A DNA stretch of 64,000 nt from Rhizobium sp. 9140 (GCF_900067135.1 NZ_FJUR01000002.1:481001-545000); one strand, 5' to 3'; counted from the stretch's first letter, positions 35,228 through 44,234 are shown. Made by a program: numbers and translations. Notes: generated by a model from the letters alone, not told the origin.

Positions 35228-35838
35228 GCGAGAACGACACCATCGGCCCAAACGACACCATCGGACTGCGCCGCATCATAACCGTGGTTGAAGAAACGCT
35301 GGTCGAAGGCGGGCGAAAGCTTGAAAAGCCGACCCGACGCGCGGCCTCCGTCGCCGTCGTCCGCAATCCCTTCGCCGGTCGCTATGTGGAGGATCTCTCA
35401 GCCCTCGAAGCCGTCGGCCGGGTGCTCGGACGGATTTTGCCGGAACGGGCTGTATTAGCTCTGGGAATCGAAGGATCGCGGATCGAAAGCTTCGGCAAGG
35501 CCGTGCTCGTTGGGGAGGATGGCGAACTGGAACATGCCGCAGCCTTGATTCATCCGGAGCTTGGCGCACCGTTCCGCGCGGTGCTGGGCGGCGGCGCTGC
35601 CCTCATTCCATCCTCCAAGAAACGCGGCGCCCCAGGTGCCACCTTCGACATCCCGCTCGGCCACAAGGACGCGGCACGGGTGCGCAGCCACTTCGATGGC
35701 ATGGAGGTTCGCGTGCCGGATGCGCCCCGCGCCGATGAGATCGCGGTAGCGATCGCCGTCACCGACAGCGGCCGTCCGCACCCGCGCGTCGGCGGCCTGA
35801 CGGTCGACAGGATCATCGGCAAGGACGGCATAATCTGA
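35224..35838 (+). CDS. DUF1185 (AA_synth) family protein 2
   Basis: A 204-residue paralogue of the preceding protein, sharing VAVVRNPFAGRYVEDLS, the segment FGKAVLVGEDGELEHAAALI, SSKKRGAPGATFDIPLGHKD and RPHPRVGGL. The N-terminus has a short repeated stretch, NDTIGPNDTIGL. Start and upstream stop overlap as ATGA, so the two are translationally coupled and may form a hetero-oligomer. The identity between the two seems moderate, which points to old divergence rather than recent duplication. Confidence 0.85.
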   Translation: MSENDTIGPNDTIGLRRIITVVEETLVEGGRKLEKPTRRAASVAVVRNPFAGRYVEDLSALEAVGRVLGRILPERAVLALGIEGSRIESFGKAVLVGEDGELEHAAALIHPELGAPFRAVLGGGAALIPSSKKRGAPGATFDIPLGHKDAARVRSHFDGMEVRVPDAPRADEIAVAIAVTDSGRPHPRVGGLTVDRIIGKDGII

Positions 35839-35852
35839 GCTTTCGCTATGAC

Positions 35853-35900
35853 CGACATGCAAAGGCCGCGCCCCGACAGGAGTGCGGCCTTTGCATGTCG
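35853..35900. terminator. Bidirectional terminator hairpin with 17-bp arms
   Basis: CGACATGCAAAGGCCGC (35853-35869) pairs exactly with 35884-35900 around a 14-base loop. It lies between the convergent DUF1185 and enamidase-like genes. The AAAGG and CCTTT parts supply short A/T runs on each strand. Confidence 0.75.
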
Positions 35901-35908
35901 CGATGCCT

Positions 35909-37090
35909 TCAGCCGGCCAGAAGCTCCGGCACGAGAATGGATGGCGGCGTGTTGCGGCTCCGGGCGATGCGGGGAACGCCGTCGACCAGGATCATGCCGA
36001 TGCCCGGCATGTTGCCAAGCGTCATACTGTCAAGAACACCGTCACCCGCGCCACCCATGGCCTGGTCGATGAAGACGAGATCGGCTGCAAGGCCCACCGC
36101 GATCCGTCCGCGGTCCGTCAAGCCGCGCAGGCGCGCAACATTGCCCGTGGCGAGGCAAATCGCGACTTCCGGTGCGAGATTGCCAAGGGACGCCAGCATG
36201 GTCACAAGCCGCAGCATGCCGAGCGGCTGGACGCCGGAGCCCGCAGGACCGTCCGTGCCGAGCACCAAGCGGTCGAGCGCCCCGACATCCCGCACGGTAT
36301 CGAGCACGAAAAGGCCCGCCCGCATATTCCCGTTGTGGACGATTTCAAGCCCGCGCTTGCTTTCCTCGCAGATGAGGCGAAGTTCCGCTTCCGGCAGGGA
36401 TGTAGGCCCCCCGTTCAGATGCGCGGCGACATCGGCATCGACTTCCAGCACCGTCTCCGCCCCGATGCGTGAGGAGCCGGGAATGGAATGGCCTCCGACA
36501 TGGGTCATGGAGGTCATGCCGTTCTGCCGCGCCCAACCGACCATCTGCCGGCCAGTGGCTCCATCCTTGACGGATCCGAGGCCGACCTCGCCGACCAACG
36601 TCACGCCGGCAGCCGCGAGTTCGACGAAATCCGCTTCGGTCAGCCCGTGCTCGAGAATCAGGGCGCCTGCAAGCACCTTCATTCCCGTTGGAGAAAACGC
36701 GCTAAAGGCGCGCTGGGCGGTAATGGCGAGTGCCTTGACGCCGATCACGTCCCTCGGACGGCCGGGCACATGCACCTCCCCGGCCGAGACCAGCGTCGTC
36801 ACGCCGCCATGCAGGGTGGAATCGATCCAGCCAAGCTGGTTCTGCCGCGGTGTCCAGTCACCCATGACGGGATGCGAATGATTGTCGATCATGCCTGGCA
36901 TGATGGCGGAACCCTTGGCATCGATCACCGTGGTGTCGTCCGGCAGTGCCATGGACGACGCGCGGCCGATCTGAGTGATCCGCCCGCCTTCGACGAGAAT
37001 GGTGTCGGCATCTGCGATCGGCGCGGCAAGGTCGCCCGTGATCACCGGGCCAAGGTTCCGGATGAGAAGGCGGTCGAAAGATGGCTGCAT
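35909..37090 (-). CDS. Enamidase-like amidohydrolase
   Basis: A 393-residue amidohydrolase-superfamily enzyme. It looks very like the enamidase of nicotinate fermentation in Eubacterium barkeri, which opens 6-oxo-1,4,5,6-tetrahydronicotinate to 2-formylglutarate and ammonia. Visible parts are the metal ligands MIDNHSHPVMGD (His71, His73), GWIDSTLHGGVTTLVSAGE, the bridging Glu in LVGEVGLGSVKDG, MTHVGGHSIPGSS, HLNGGPTS, and the catalytic Asp in LVLGTDGPAGSGVQPLGMLR. The C-terminal SRNTPPSI is also shared. The likeness is from memory and the true substrate may be another cyclic enamide or lactam. The ATG at 37090 follows AAGGA. It is the third gene after the cysteine hydrolase and MarR. Confidence 0.8.
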   Translation of the reverse strand: MQPSFDRLLIRNLGPVITGDLAAPIADADTILVEGGRITQIGRASSMALPDDTTVIDAKGSAIMPGMIDNHSHPVMGDWTPRQNQLGWIDSTLHGGVTTLVSAGEVHVPGRPRDVIGVKALAITAQRAFSAFSPTGMKVLAGALILEHGLTEADFVELAAAGVTLVGEVGLGSVKDGATGRQMVGWARQNGMTSMTHVGGHSIPGSSRIGAETVLEVDADVAAHLNGGPTSLPEAELRLICEESKRGLEIVHNGNMRAGLFVLDTVRDVGALDRLVLGTDGPAGSGVQPLGMLRLVTMLASLGNLAPEVAICLATGNVARLRGLTDRGRIAVGLAADLVFIDQAMGGAGDGVLDSMTLGNMPGIGMILVDGVPRIARSRNTPPSILVPELLAG

Positions 37091-37184
37091 CGTCGGATGT
37101 CCTTGGGGCTTGGCAATGGAATTTGGCAATACTGCGCACATCGGTCCCGGTCCCTTGAGACCTGGCCCTCCAGATCGGCTGTCG

Positions 37185-37775
37185 TCAGTCCGCTTCCGGC
37201 TCGCCAACCCGGTTCAGGAGGTCGAGCAGCGTTGCCTGCTCGCCGGGCGAGAGCGGTGACAACAGCCGGCGCGCCACCTGCATGGAGCGGTCGAGCAGGG
37301 GCAAGGTGTAGTGCACGCCGGCATTGGTCAGCGTGATCATCGTCATGCGCTGGTCCGTATCCGAGCGCTTGCGTGCGATCAGTCCGCGCTTCATCAGCGC
37401 CTTGACGACGAGGCTGATCGTGGACGGGTCCATCTGCGTCATGCGGCCGAGATGGTTCTGGGAAAGCTCGCCGTGTTTCAGAAGCGTTGCCAGCGCGGCA
37501 AGCTGCGTCGGCGTCAGGTCGTCTCCGGGCATGACCGCCTGAAAGCAGGCCGTCGCCCGCTGGTGCGCGCGCCGCAGCAGGTGTGCCGCGTGATGCTCCA
37601 GCGAATATCCCGTACGGGCGTAATAGGCCTGGATTTCATCGTGGCCGAGTTCGGGAAGCGCGATGGCGGCGGGCTGGTCGCTCTGGTCCGGCAATGAAGG
37701 ATCAGGGGAGATGGAATCGATCGTCTTCAAAAGGTCTTCCATTCGATAGGCAGGTCTTGGGCGCAATCGCGCCAT
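37185..37775 (-). CDS. MarR-family transcriptional regulator
   Basis: A 196-residue winged-helix protein. The MarR core is clear: LTPTQLAALATLLKHGELSQ, then LGRMTQMDPSTISLVVKALM (recognition helix) and KRGLIARKRSDTDQRMTMI (wing). An extra N-terminal stretch of about 60 residues precedes the core. The ATG at 37775 has AGGAGG just upstream, although a TTG at 37793 overlapping the previous stop is possible. Its place between the cysteine hydrolase and enamidase genes, and the motif shared by three promoters here, make it the likely regulator of the whole locus. Confidence 0.82.
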   Translation of the reverse strand: MARLRPRPAYRMEDLLKTIDSISPDPSLPDQSDQPAAIALPELGHDEIQAYYARTGYSLEHHAAHLLRRAHQRATACFQAVMPGDDLTPTQLAALATLLKHGELSQNHLGRMTQMDPSTISLVVKALMKRGLIARKRSDTDQRMTMITLTNAGVHYTLPLLDRSMQVARRLLSPLSPGEQATLLDLLNRVGEPEAD

Positions 37776-37789
37776 CGCCTCCTGCGTGG

Positions 37790-38431
37790 TCAAGCCGCAA
37801 TCATGTTGGTGAGCGTGGCGCCCTTGCTGAAGGCGGCAACGACGGACTGCGTATCCGAAACGATGCCGAAATGCGTGGCGATGTCGTACAGCGAGCTTTC
37901 CTGTTCGCGCGGGCCGGTCGCAGCGCAGGCATCGGCCGGCACGACCACCTCGTATCCGTTGAAAAAAGCGTCATGCACGGTCGAGCGGACGCAGATATTG
38001 GTGACGACCCCGCAGATGACGAGCTGGTCGATCTGCATATCCTTCAGCGTCAGGTCGAGATCCGTCTGGAAAAAGGCTGAATATCGACGCTTGGTGACGT
38101 GGATGTCATCAGGTCTGGCCCCCAGATCCGCGATAATCTCTGTCGCCCAGGTGTTTTCAAGCCCATGCGGCGTGCGCTTTGCCCATTCGTGCTCATGCCG
38201 CATTCCAGGCCGGTGCGCATCGTGAACCCAGATGACCGGCGCTCCGGCCGCGCGCGCCGCCTCTACCAGCGCCAGTTGCGGCCCGACCAGAGCCTCGTAA
38301 CCGGGCAGCACCATCCTGCCGCCCGGTTTGCAGAACTCGTTGATCATGTCGATGACGATCAGCGCGCTACGCTTGCCATCCAGGCGGATATCCTGCTGTT
38401 CGAGATGGGCAGAAAAGACGTCGAGCGACAT
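37790..38431 (-). CDS. Isochorismatase-like cysteine hydrolase (amidase)
   Basis: A 213-residue enzyme of the isochorismatase/nicotinamidase fold. The catalytic Asp is in ALIVIDMINEFC, the Lys in VTKRRYSAFFQTDLD, and the nucleophilic Cys in CGVVTNICVRSTVHDAFF, so the triad is complete. Relatives hydrolyse nicotinamide, N-carbamoyl compounds or ureidoacrylate. The substrate is not evident from the sequence. The ATG at 38431 follows GGAGA at 38438-38442. It leads the operon with marR and the enamidase-like gene, and a copy of the shared motif lies 44 bp upstream. Confidence 0.87.
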   Translation of the reverse strand: MSLDVFSAHLEQQDIRLDGKRSALIVIDMINEFCKPGGRMVLPGYEALVGPQLALVEAARAAGAPVIWVHDAHRPGMRHEHEWAKRTPHGLENTWATEIIADLGARPDDIHVTKRRYSAFFQTDLDLTLKDMQIDQLVICGVVTNICVRSTVHDAFFNGYEVVVPADACAATGPREQESSLYDIATHFGIVSDTQSVVAAFSKGATLTNMIAA

Positions 38432-38474
38432 GGGCGTCTCCAGGTTGCGAGGGGAGCGGCAATGGTAAAACTCA

Positions 38475-38489
38475 TTGATGATCAAACAA
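38475..38489 (+). promoter_or_regulatory. Locus-wide operator motif, copy 2 (TTGATGATCAAACAA)
   Basis: TTGATGATCAAACAA lies 44 bp upstream of the cysteine hydrolase start. It contains a perfect TTGAT-G-ATCAA dyad and matches the sites at 34431 and 38641 at 12-13 of 15 positions. A MarR operator that also gives autoregulation is likely. Confidence 0.5.
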
Positions 38490-38640
38490 GCAATCGAAGG
38501 CTGATGAAGTCAAGCGGTTTATCTGAGCCAGCTTTGGAATTTCGGTGGGCGGCTGGCAAACCAAAGTTACACTGCCCTCACGTTTTGACCGGAAGCGATG
38601 TCGCAAACCTGCCTTGACATCATCAGCATGTTGCGACCTA

Positions 38641-38660
38641 ATCGTTTGACCATCAACGAT
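38641..38660 (-). promoter_or_regulatory. Locus-wide operator motif, copy 3
   Basis: On the minus strand this reads ATCGTTGATGGTCAAACGAT. It is nearly identical in its core to the site at 34431 and has its own ATCGTT/AACGAT dyad. It lies 130 bp upstream of the epimerase gene. The rest of 38491-38789 shows no gene. Confidence 0.55.
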
Positions 38661-38789
38661 ACCGGTCGTGGCCTTTATCTTTTTGGGGTATCGATGTCTG
38701 ACGTCAGGAGCCGGCGTTTCCATGAAATCCTGTTCGCACCCGCATAAGTTTGGACCTGCCTCCGGTTTCGATAAGTAAAGGATTGCCCG

Positions 38790-39644
38790 ATGAGCCGCAT
38801 TCTGGTGACCGGTTCGAGCGGCTTGCTCGGTCGTCATGTCGCTGCGAGCCTTGTGGAAGCCGGCCATGCCGTCACCGGCCTCGACGTCAGCGCGCCACCG
38901 GAAGGTGCATGCTGGTCTCATATCACCGGCGAGGCTGACGACCTTGCGGTGATGGCGCAACTGGCCAAGAGCGTGGATACGCTCGTCCATATTGCCGCCA
39001 TTCCCCGCCCGACAGGCCGGGCGGCGGCCGACGTGTTCCGCATCAACATGGCGGCGATGTATGCCGCCGTCGAGGCGGCGCACCTTTGTGACGTTCAGCG
39101 GTTCGTCTATGCCTCGTCCTTCAGCGTGCTGGGATTTCCCTTTTTCGAGACGCCGGTCGTGCCGGTCTACTTGCCGATCGACGAAGGGCATCCGATCGGC
39201 GCGCAGGACGTCTATGCGACAACGAAATGGCTCGGCGAGGAGCTTATCGAGGCAATGGTTCGACGCGGCGCCTTCTCGGCCGTCAGCCTGCGGATGCCGT
39301 GGATCCAGACGCCGGAGACGTTCCACGCGGCCATCGGTCCGCGCCGTTTACACGCCGATGCCGCCCGCGATCTCTGGGCCTATCTCGATGCACGGGACGC
39401 CGCCGCGGCCTTCGTTGCGGCCGTGGAGCGGCCGGTGACCGGGCACGCGCGTTTGTTCATCAGCGCCGCCGACAGCTATATGGATTGCCCCAGTGCGGAT
39501 CTCATCGAAAGAGCCTATCCGGGAACGCCGATCCGCAAGCCGATCGATGGCTTTGCCGCGCTGATCGACACATCCGCCGCGCAGTTGCAGCTTGGTTTTG
39601 CGCCGCGCCATTCGTGGCGGGATTATCCGGTATTCGAGAACTGA
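38790..39644 (+). CDS. NAD-dependent epimerase/dehydratase (extended SDR)
   Basis: A 284-residue Rossmann protein, with RILVTGSSGLLGRHVAASLV at the N-terminus, Ser in FVYASSFSVLG and the catalytic YxxxK as DVYATTKWLGEEL. The family includes sugar-nucleotide epimerases and uronate dehydrogenases; substrate is not evident. The next gene is a classical SDR 19 bp away, so they form a two-gene operon. A shared operator motif upstream ties it to the nucleoside/enamidase locus. Confidence 0.82.
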   Translation: MSRILVTGSSGLLGRHVAASLVEAGHAVTGLDVSAPPEGACWSHITGEADDLAVMAQLAKSVDTLVHIAAIPRPTGRAAADVFRINMAAMYAAVEAAHLCDVQRFVYASSFSVLGFPFFETPVVPVYLPIDEGHPIGAQDVYATTKWLGEELIEAMVRRGAFSAVSLRMPWIQTPETFHAAIGPRRLHADAARDLWAYLDARDAAAAFVAAVERPVTGHARLFISAADSYMDCPSADLIERAYPGTPIRKPIDGFAALIDTSAAQLQLGFAPRHSWRDYPVFEN

Positions 39645-39663
39645 ACGCGCAAGAGGAGTGGCA

Positions 39664-40470
39664 ATGATGCGGTTTGCAGACAAGGTCGTGCTGGTCACCG
39701 GTGCTGCCGGCGCCATCGGGAGTGCCGCCGTGCGCCGTTTCATGGCCGAGGGCGCACGCGTTGCCGTTGCCGACATCGACCTCGACAAGGCCCAGGCGCT
39801 GGCCGCAGCATTCGGTGAGAGAGCGAAGGCATTTGCCGTCGATGTGGGCGACCCTGCATCGGCAGCGGCGATGGTGGGCGATGTAGCCGCACATTTCGGC
39901 CGTATCGACGTGCTGTTCAACAATGCGGGCATCTCGGGCACGGTCGCGCCTATCCACGAGCTTGCGATCGAGGACTGGCACCGCATCGTCGGCATCAATC
40001 TCAACGGCATTTTCTACGTGCTGCGTGCAACGCTCGCCGTCATGATCGAGGCCAAGACCCAGGGCGCGGTGGTGAACATGGGCTCATCCATGGCCGGCTG
40101 GGACGTGCTGGCCGGAGGCGCCGGCTATGCGTCGACCAAGCATGCCATCGTCGGCCTCACCCGCGTCGCCGCGCTGGATGCTGCACCCTATGGCATCCGC
40201 GTCAACGCGATTTGCCCCGGCGTGATCGAAACGCGGCTCGGCGTCCCCGCCGGCGACGATGCCGCCTATGAGGCCGGCATCCGTCGGTTTTCCGATCGCA
40301 TTCCCTTGCGTCGTATCGGCCAGCCGGAAGACGTGGCTGCCACGGTTGCCTTCCTCGCCTCCGACGATGCGCGGCACGTCACCGGGGTCGACTGGCTGAT
40401 CGACGGAGGGCAAACCCTGCAGAGCTGGGCCAACGCCCCGGATGCCGAGGCCTTCCCCCGTCGGGTGTGA
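39664..40470 (+). CDS. Classical SDR oxidoreductase
   Basis: A 268-residue short-chain dehydrogenase. It has VVLVTGAAGAIGSAAVRRFM, Asp after the second strand (VAVADIDLD, suggesting NAD preference), NNAGISG, the Ser in NMGSSMAGW, the YxxxK as AGYASTKHAIVGLTR and the C-terminal SDR motif VTGVDWLIDGG. Probably oxidises a hydroxyl of the locus substrate. The ATG at 39664 follows AGAGGAG. In the 285-bp gap before the LysR gene nothing was found. Confidence 0.87.
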   Translation: MMRFADKVVLVTGAAGAIGSAAVRRFMAEGARVAVADIDLDKAQALAAAFGERAKAFAVDVGDPASAAAMVGDVAAHFGRIDVLFNNAGISGTVAPIHELAIEDWHRIVGINLNGIFYVLRATLAVMIEAKTQGAVVNMGSSMAGWDVLAGGAGYASTKHAIVGLTRVAALDAAPYGIRVNAICPGVIETRLGVPAGDDAAYEAGIRRFSDRIPLRRIGQPEDVAATVAFLASDDARHVTGVDWLIDGGQTLQSWANAPDAEAFPRRV

Positions 40471-40755
40471 GCCGACGCGTAACGGCACCAAGCATATCGG
40501 CAGGCTGGCGCTACCGGCAACGGGGCGTGCGGTGCAATTTCTGTCAGCGTCATCATCCAAAAAGCCTGGTAAGCTGACTTTTGTGGCCTGCGACGAGCCC
40601 CAGCTGTCAAAGCGAACGTGCAAAGAGCATAGGTTTGCGCGATTGCGATATTGACAAGGATATCGGCGGCGAGGATCGATAGGGTCGCGTTCACTCGGCC
40701 CCGAAATCCCGGCTGGTCGGGTAGCGCGCCATCCTGAAGCGAGATCTGGGCTTCC

Positions 40756-41613
40756 ATGCAGCATTTCGATACAGATGCGCTCGCGACCTTCGTGGCCGTC
40801 GCCGACGCCGGGGGCTTTACCGCGGCGGGCTTGCGGATCGGCAAATCCCAGGCTGCGGTGAGCCTGCTGATCGCCCGCTTTGAAAGTCAGATCGGCAGGA
40901 AGCTGTTCGACCGGACCAGACGCGGCGTACACCTGACCGAAACCGGGGAGATCCTGATTGGCTATGCCCGCCGCATCATCGCCATCGAGGACGAGGCTTT
41001 AGCGGCGCTCGATCCCGGTTCGATGCGCGGATATGTGCGGCTCGGTATGCCGGACGATTATATCGAGCTGTTCGGGAAGCCCTTGATCGAGGAGTTTTCT
41101 CGCGCCAACCCGCGCATCCAGGTCGAGATCCAGTGTGATTTTTCTCGCTCGCTGGAATCGATGGTCGAGCATGGCACGATCAACCTCGCAATCATCACGC
41201 GCGCGCCGGATTCCGTGGTCGGCGAATTGCTGCGCCGGGAACAACTCATTTGGTGCGGGCCTGCGGAGGGAGAAACGCAACGCCAGCGCCCGTTACCCCT
41301 CGCTCTGTTTCCCGAGAAGGATTGTCGTGCACGACCGCATATCGTGCACGCGCTCACGGAAGCCGGCATCCCGTGGCGTGCGGCATGGACGTCGTCGCAT
41401 CTGCCGTCGATACAGGCCGCGCTCGATGCGGGCGCAGCCGTGACCGCCCTGCCGGCCTCCGTGGTCGCATCGAGACATCGCCGTCTGAATGCGCAGGATG
41501 ATGAGCTGCCGTTACTGAAACCGCTGGAGATCGCGCTGCTCGTTCCCCACGGCGCCCGCGCTGCGGTGCGCACGGTCGCAAGTTTCGTTCGCTCGCGCTT
41601 CCAGCAGCTTTGA
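40756..41613 (+). CDS. LysR-family transcriptional regulator
   Basis: A 285-residue LysR protein. The N-terminal helix-turn-helix is DTDALATFVAVADAGGFTAA followed by GLRIGKSQAAVSLLIARFES and IGRKLFDRTRRGVHLTETGE. The C-terminal effector domain begins about residue 92. It is convergent with the aminotransferase/TRAP operon and downstream of the SDR pair; either could be its target. No TN11A-type site was picked out with confidence. Confidence 0.88.
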   Translation: MQHFDTDALATFVAVADAGGFTAAGLRIGKSQAAVSLLIARFESQIGRKLFDRTRRGVHLTETGEILIGYARRIIAIEDEALAALDPGSMRGYVRLGMPDDYIELFGKPLIEEFSRANPRIQVEIQCDFSRSLESMVEHGTINLAIITRAPDSVVGELLRREQLIWCGPAEGETQRQRPLPLALFPEKDCRARPHIVHALTEAGIPWRAAWTSSHLPSIQAALDAGAAVTALPASVVASRHRRLNAQDDELPLLKPLEIALLVPHGARAAVRTVASFVRSRFQQL

Positions 41614-41677
41614 CCGGGTCGTTCGAACGCGGCCACAGCCATGGTCGGCGCGTGGATAGAGACTCATGCGACCGGTC

Positions 41678-42913
41678 TCAGGCAGCCATGTCACGCGCCG
41701 CATCCCTGAAGATGCCGACCATATCCCCGATGACGGCATCGGAATGGGCATCGGACAGGTAGAGCCGGCCGAAAGCAAACGGCATGATCAACAGTCCGCG
41801 ACGGCGTAAAGTCTCGTGGAGCCGGAGTGTCAGGGCAGCGCTTGCCTTGGCCTTGGCCTCGGCATAGGTCGAGGGTGCGCTATCGGAAAACCAGATCGTG
41901 AAGACGGAGCCTTCCCCGGATGTCGCCACCGGCAGGCCCTGATCGGAAAACGCAGCGCCGATCTCCTGCCGCAACCGACGGCCTCGCGCCTGTAGCACGG
42001 CGTAGTCGAGATCCTTGAGAAGCTGGAACGTGGCCGTCACGGCTGCCGTGGCAACGGGATTGCCGCTATAGGTGCCTGCACGAACAACCGCTCCCGCTTC
42101 GGCCAGCGCCATCAGCTCGGGGCGTCCGACGACGGCGGCAACGGCAATGCCGCTGCCGATGGCCTTGCCGACAGTGGCAATGTCGCCTTCAATGCCCAGG
42201 CCATGCCCTGCAAGGCCGAAGCCCGTGCGGAAGCCCATTAGCACTTCATCGAGGATGACCAGCGCCCCGTGGCGTCGCGCCGTCGCTTCCAGGTAAGCGA
42301 GATAGCCGGGCGCTGCCGGTATGCACCCTGAATTGGCCAGCATGGGCTCCACGATGACGGCGGCAATGTCGGCATTTTCCGCAAACAGGCGCTCGACGTC
42401 GTCGAAATCGTTGAAGCGCAGCAGGGTGGTGCGCTCGCGCGTCGGTCTGGCGTTTGCAACCATGTCGGCATCGAGGGAGCCTGCCTGTCCCAGCGTAACA
42501 TCGTCATACCACCCGTCATAGCCGGCCGCCATCTTGGCAATCTGGGTACGCCCCGTGGCTGCACGCGCGAGCCGGCAGGCGAGATGCACCGCCTCGCTGC
42601 CGGTGTTCGTGAAGATGACGCTTGAGAGATGTCGGGTGGCCGAGGTCAACAAGGCGGCCGCTTGCTCTTCTCCGTCATGGGCGAAAGCCGGCATCGGTCC
42701 ATTGCGCACGGCGGCCGTTACCGCCTCGACGACAGCCGGGTGGGCATGGCCGATCACGGTGGCGCCGAAACCGAGCGCCGTATCGATGTAACGGCGCTGC
42801 GCACCGTCCCAGACATAGGCGCCCTCAGAGCGGGATGCGAGAAAGCGTTCGCCGTCGAGACAAGGCAAGGCGCGGCCTGCGCTGGAGATGCCTCCAACCA
42901 GATGATTGGTCAT
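41678..42913 (-). CDS. Class III PLP-dependent aminotransferase
   Basis: A 411-residue enzyme like glutamate-1-semialdehyde aminomutase and omega-transaminases. Seen are FGATVIGHAHPAVVEAV, FTNTGSEAVHLACRLARAAT (phosphate contact), VIVEPMLANSG, the PLP-binding Asp in LVILDEVLMGFRTG and the Schiff-base lysine in IATVGKAIGSGIAVAAVVG. It is the last gene of the operon led by a TRAP binding protein, so the imported ligand may be an amino acid or keto acid that it transaminates. Confidence 0.87.
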   Translation of the reverse strand: MTNHLVGGISSAGRALPCLDGERFLASRSEGAYVWDGAQRRYIDTALGFGATVIGHAHPAVVEAVTAAVRNGPMPAFAHDGEEQAAALLTSATRHLSSVIFTNTGSEAVHLACRLARAATGRTQIAKMAAGYDGWYDDVTLGQAGSLDADMVANARPTRERTTLLRFNDFDDVERLFAENADIAAVIVEPMLANSGCIPAAPGYLAYLEATARRHGALVILDEVLMGFRTGFGLAGHGLGIEGDIATVGKAIGSGIAVAAVVGRPELMALAEAGAVVRAGTYSGNPVATAAVTATFQLLKDLDYAVLQARGRRLRQEIGAAFSDQGLPVATSGEGSVFTIWFSDSAPSTYAEAKAKASAALTLRLHETLRRRGLLIMPFAFGRLYLSDAHSDAVIGDMVGIFRDAARDMAA

Positions 42914-42947
42914 TGTAGGGTGTCCATGTGTTGTGCCGCTGCGGGCT

Positions 42948-44234
42948 CTAGAATCCGAAGTAGCGCGGCAGCCATTCCGTCGTCTCGGGAATGAAGGCGA
43001 CGAGCAGAAGGCAGATATTGCTGGTGATGAAGAACGGGATGAGCCTGCGCGTGACCGCGCTTACCCCCACCTTTGCGACATTGCAGACGACGAAGATGTT
43101 GGTGCCCACCGGCGGCGTGAACAGGCCGATGCCGAGCGCCATCGTGAAGATCAGCCCGAGCTGATACGGCTGCAGCCCGGCTTCGACGCCGATCGGATGA
43201 ACGATTGGTGCCAGGATGATCAGCGACGGCCCGAGATCCGCCCAAGTGCCGACGAAGGTCAGAAGCGCCAGGATCAGAAGAATTGTGATGGTTGGACCGG
43301 CACCCCAGGTATGCAGCAGTCCTGCCGTCCATTGCGGGATCTGCTCGACGGTGAGGATCCAGGAAAACGGCACGGAGACGGCCATGATGATCATGATCGC
43401 ACCGGTCATACGCACCGTCTCGACCCCGATCTTCCAGAGACCCGCCCAGGTGATCTCCCGGTAGAGCAGGCCCCCCACCAGCAGCGCCCAGACGACGGCA
43501 ACGAAAGCGGCCTCCGTCGTCGTTGCCAGTCCACTCAGCATGGAGCTGAGCACCGCGATCGGCATCATCAATGCCGGAAGGGCGCGAACAAGATGCCGGC
43601 TGAAGCTCGAGAACGTCGGGCGGGTGTCCGACTTTGGGAAGTTCTCCCGGACGCCGATCCACCAGGCCGTGAGCCCGAACGTGATTGCCAGCATCAAGCC
43701 GGGAATGATGCCGGCGGCAAAGAGGCCGCCGATCGAGGTATCGGTGATGACGCCGTACATGATCATCACCACGCTGGGCGGCAGAATGATGCCGAGCGTG
43801 CCGGCCGCAGCGGTGACGGCTGCCGAGAAGTCGCGGGGATAGCCACGTTCGGCCATGGCCGGGATCATGATGGCACCCACGGCACCGGTATCGGCCGTCG
43901 CGGATCCCGTGATGCCACCATAGATCATGCAGGTCGCGACGTTGACGACGCCGAGCCCTCCCCTGACCCAGCCGAACATATCACTGGCAAGATCGATGAT
44001 CCGGCGTGTCAGACCGCCCTCGTTCATGATGCCGCCGGCGACGAGGAACAGGGGAATGGATGCGAGGGATGTGGAATCGGCGCCCATATAGACCTGCTGG
44101 GCGAACCAGGACGGCGGCAACGGAACCAGACCGCAGAAGATGACGACGAGCGTGGAGAACGCGATCGACCATGCCACCGGCACGCCGGTGTAGAGCGTTA
44201 CGGCGAAGACACCGAAAAGAACGAGAAGGGTCAT
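42948..44234 (-). CDS. dctM: TRAP transporter large permease DctM (second system)
   Basis: A 428-residue permease with about 12 membrane segments. Family parts are LYTGVPVAWSIAFSTLVVI, SLASIPLFLVAGGIMNEGG, GITGSATADTGAVGAIMIPA, GIILPPSVVMIMYGVITDTS and GLFTPPVGTNIFVVCNVAK. The ATG at 44234 overlaps the DctQ stop by 4 bp. It lies 34 bp before the aminotransferase gene. Confidence 0.92.
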   Translation of the reverse strand: MTLLVLFGVFAVTLYTGVPVAWSIAFSTLVVIFCGLVPLPPSWFAQQVYMGADSTSLASIPLFLVAGGIMNEGGLTRRIIDLASDMFGWVRGGLGVVNVATCMIYGGITGSATADTGAVGAIMIPAMAERGYPRDFSAAVTAAAGTLGIILPPSVVMIMYGVITDTSIGGLFAAGIIPGLMLAITFGLTAWWIGVRENFPKSDTRPTFSSFSRHLVRALPALMMPIAVLSSMLSGLATTTEAAFVAVVWALLVGGLLYREITWAGLWKIGVETVRMTGAIMIIMAVSVPFSWILTVEQIPQWTAGLLHTWGAGPTITILLILALLTFVGTWADLGPSLIILAPIVHPIGVEAGLQPYQLGLIFTMALGIGLFTPPVGTNIFVVCNVAKVGVSAVTRRLIPFFITSNICLLLVAFIPETTEWLPRYFGF

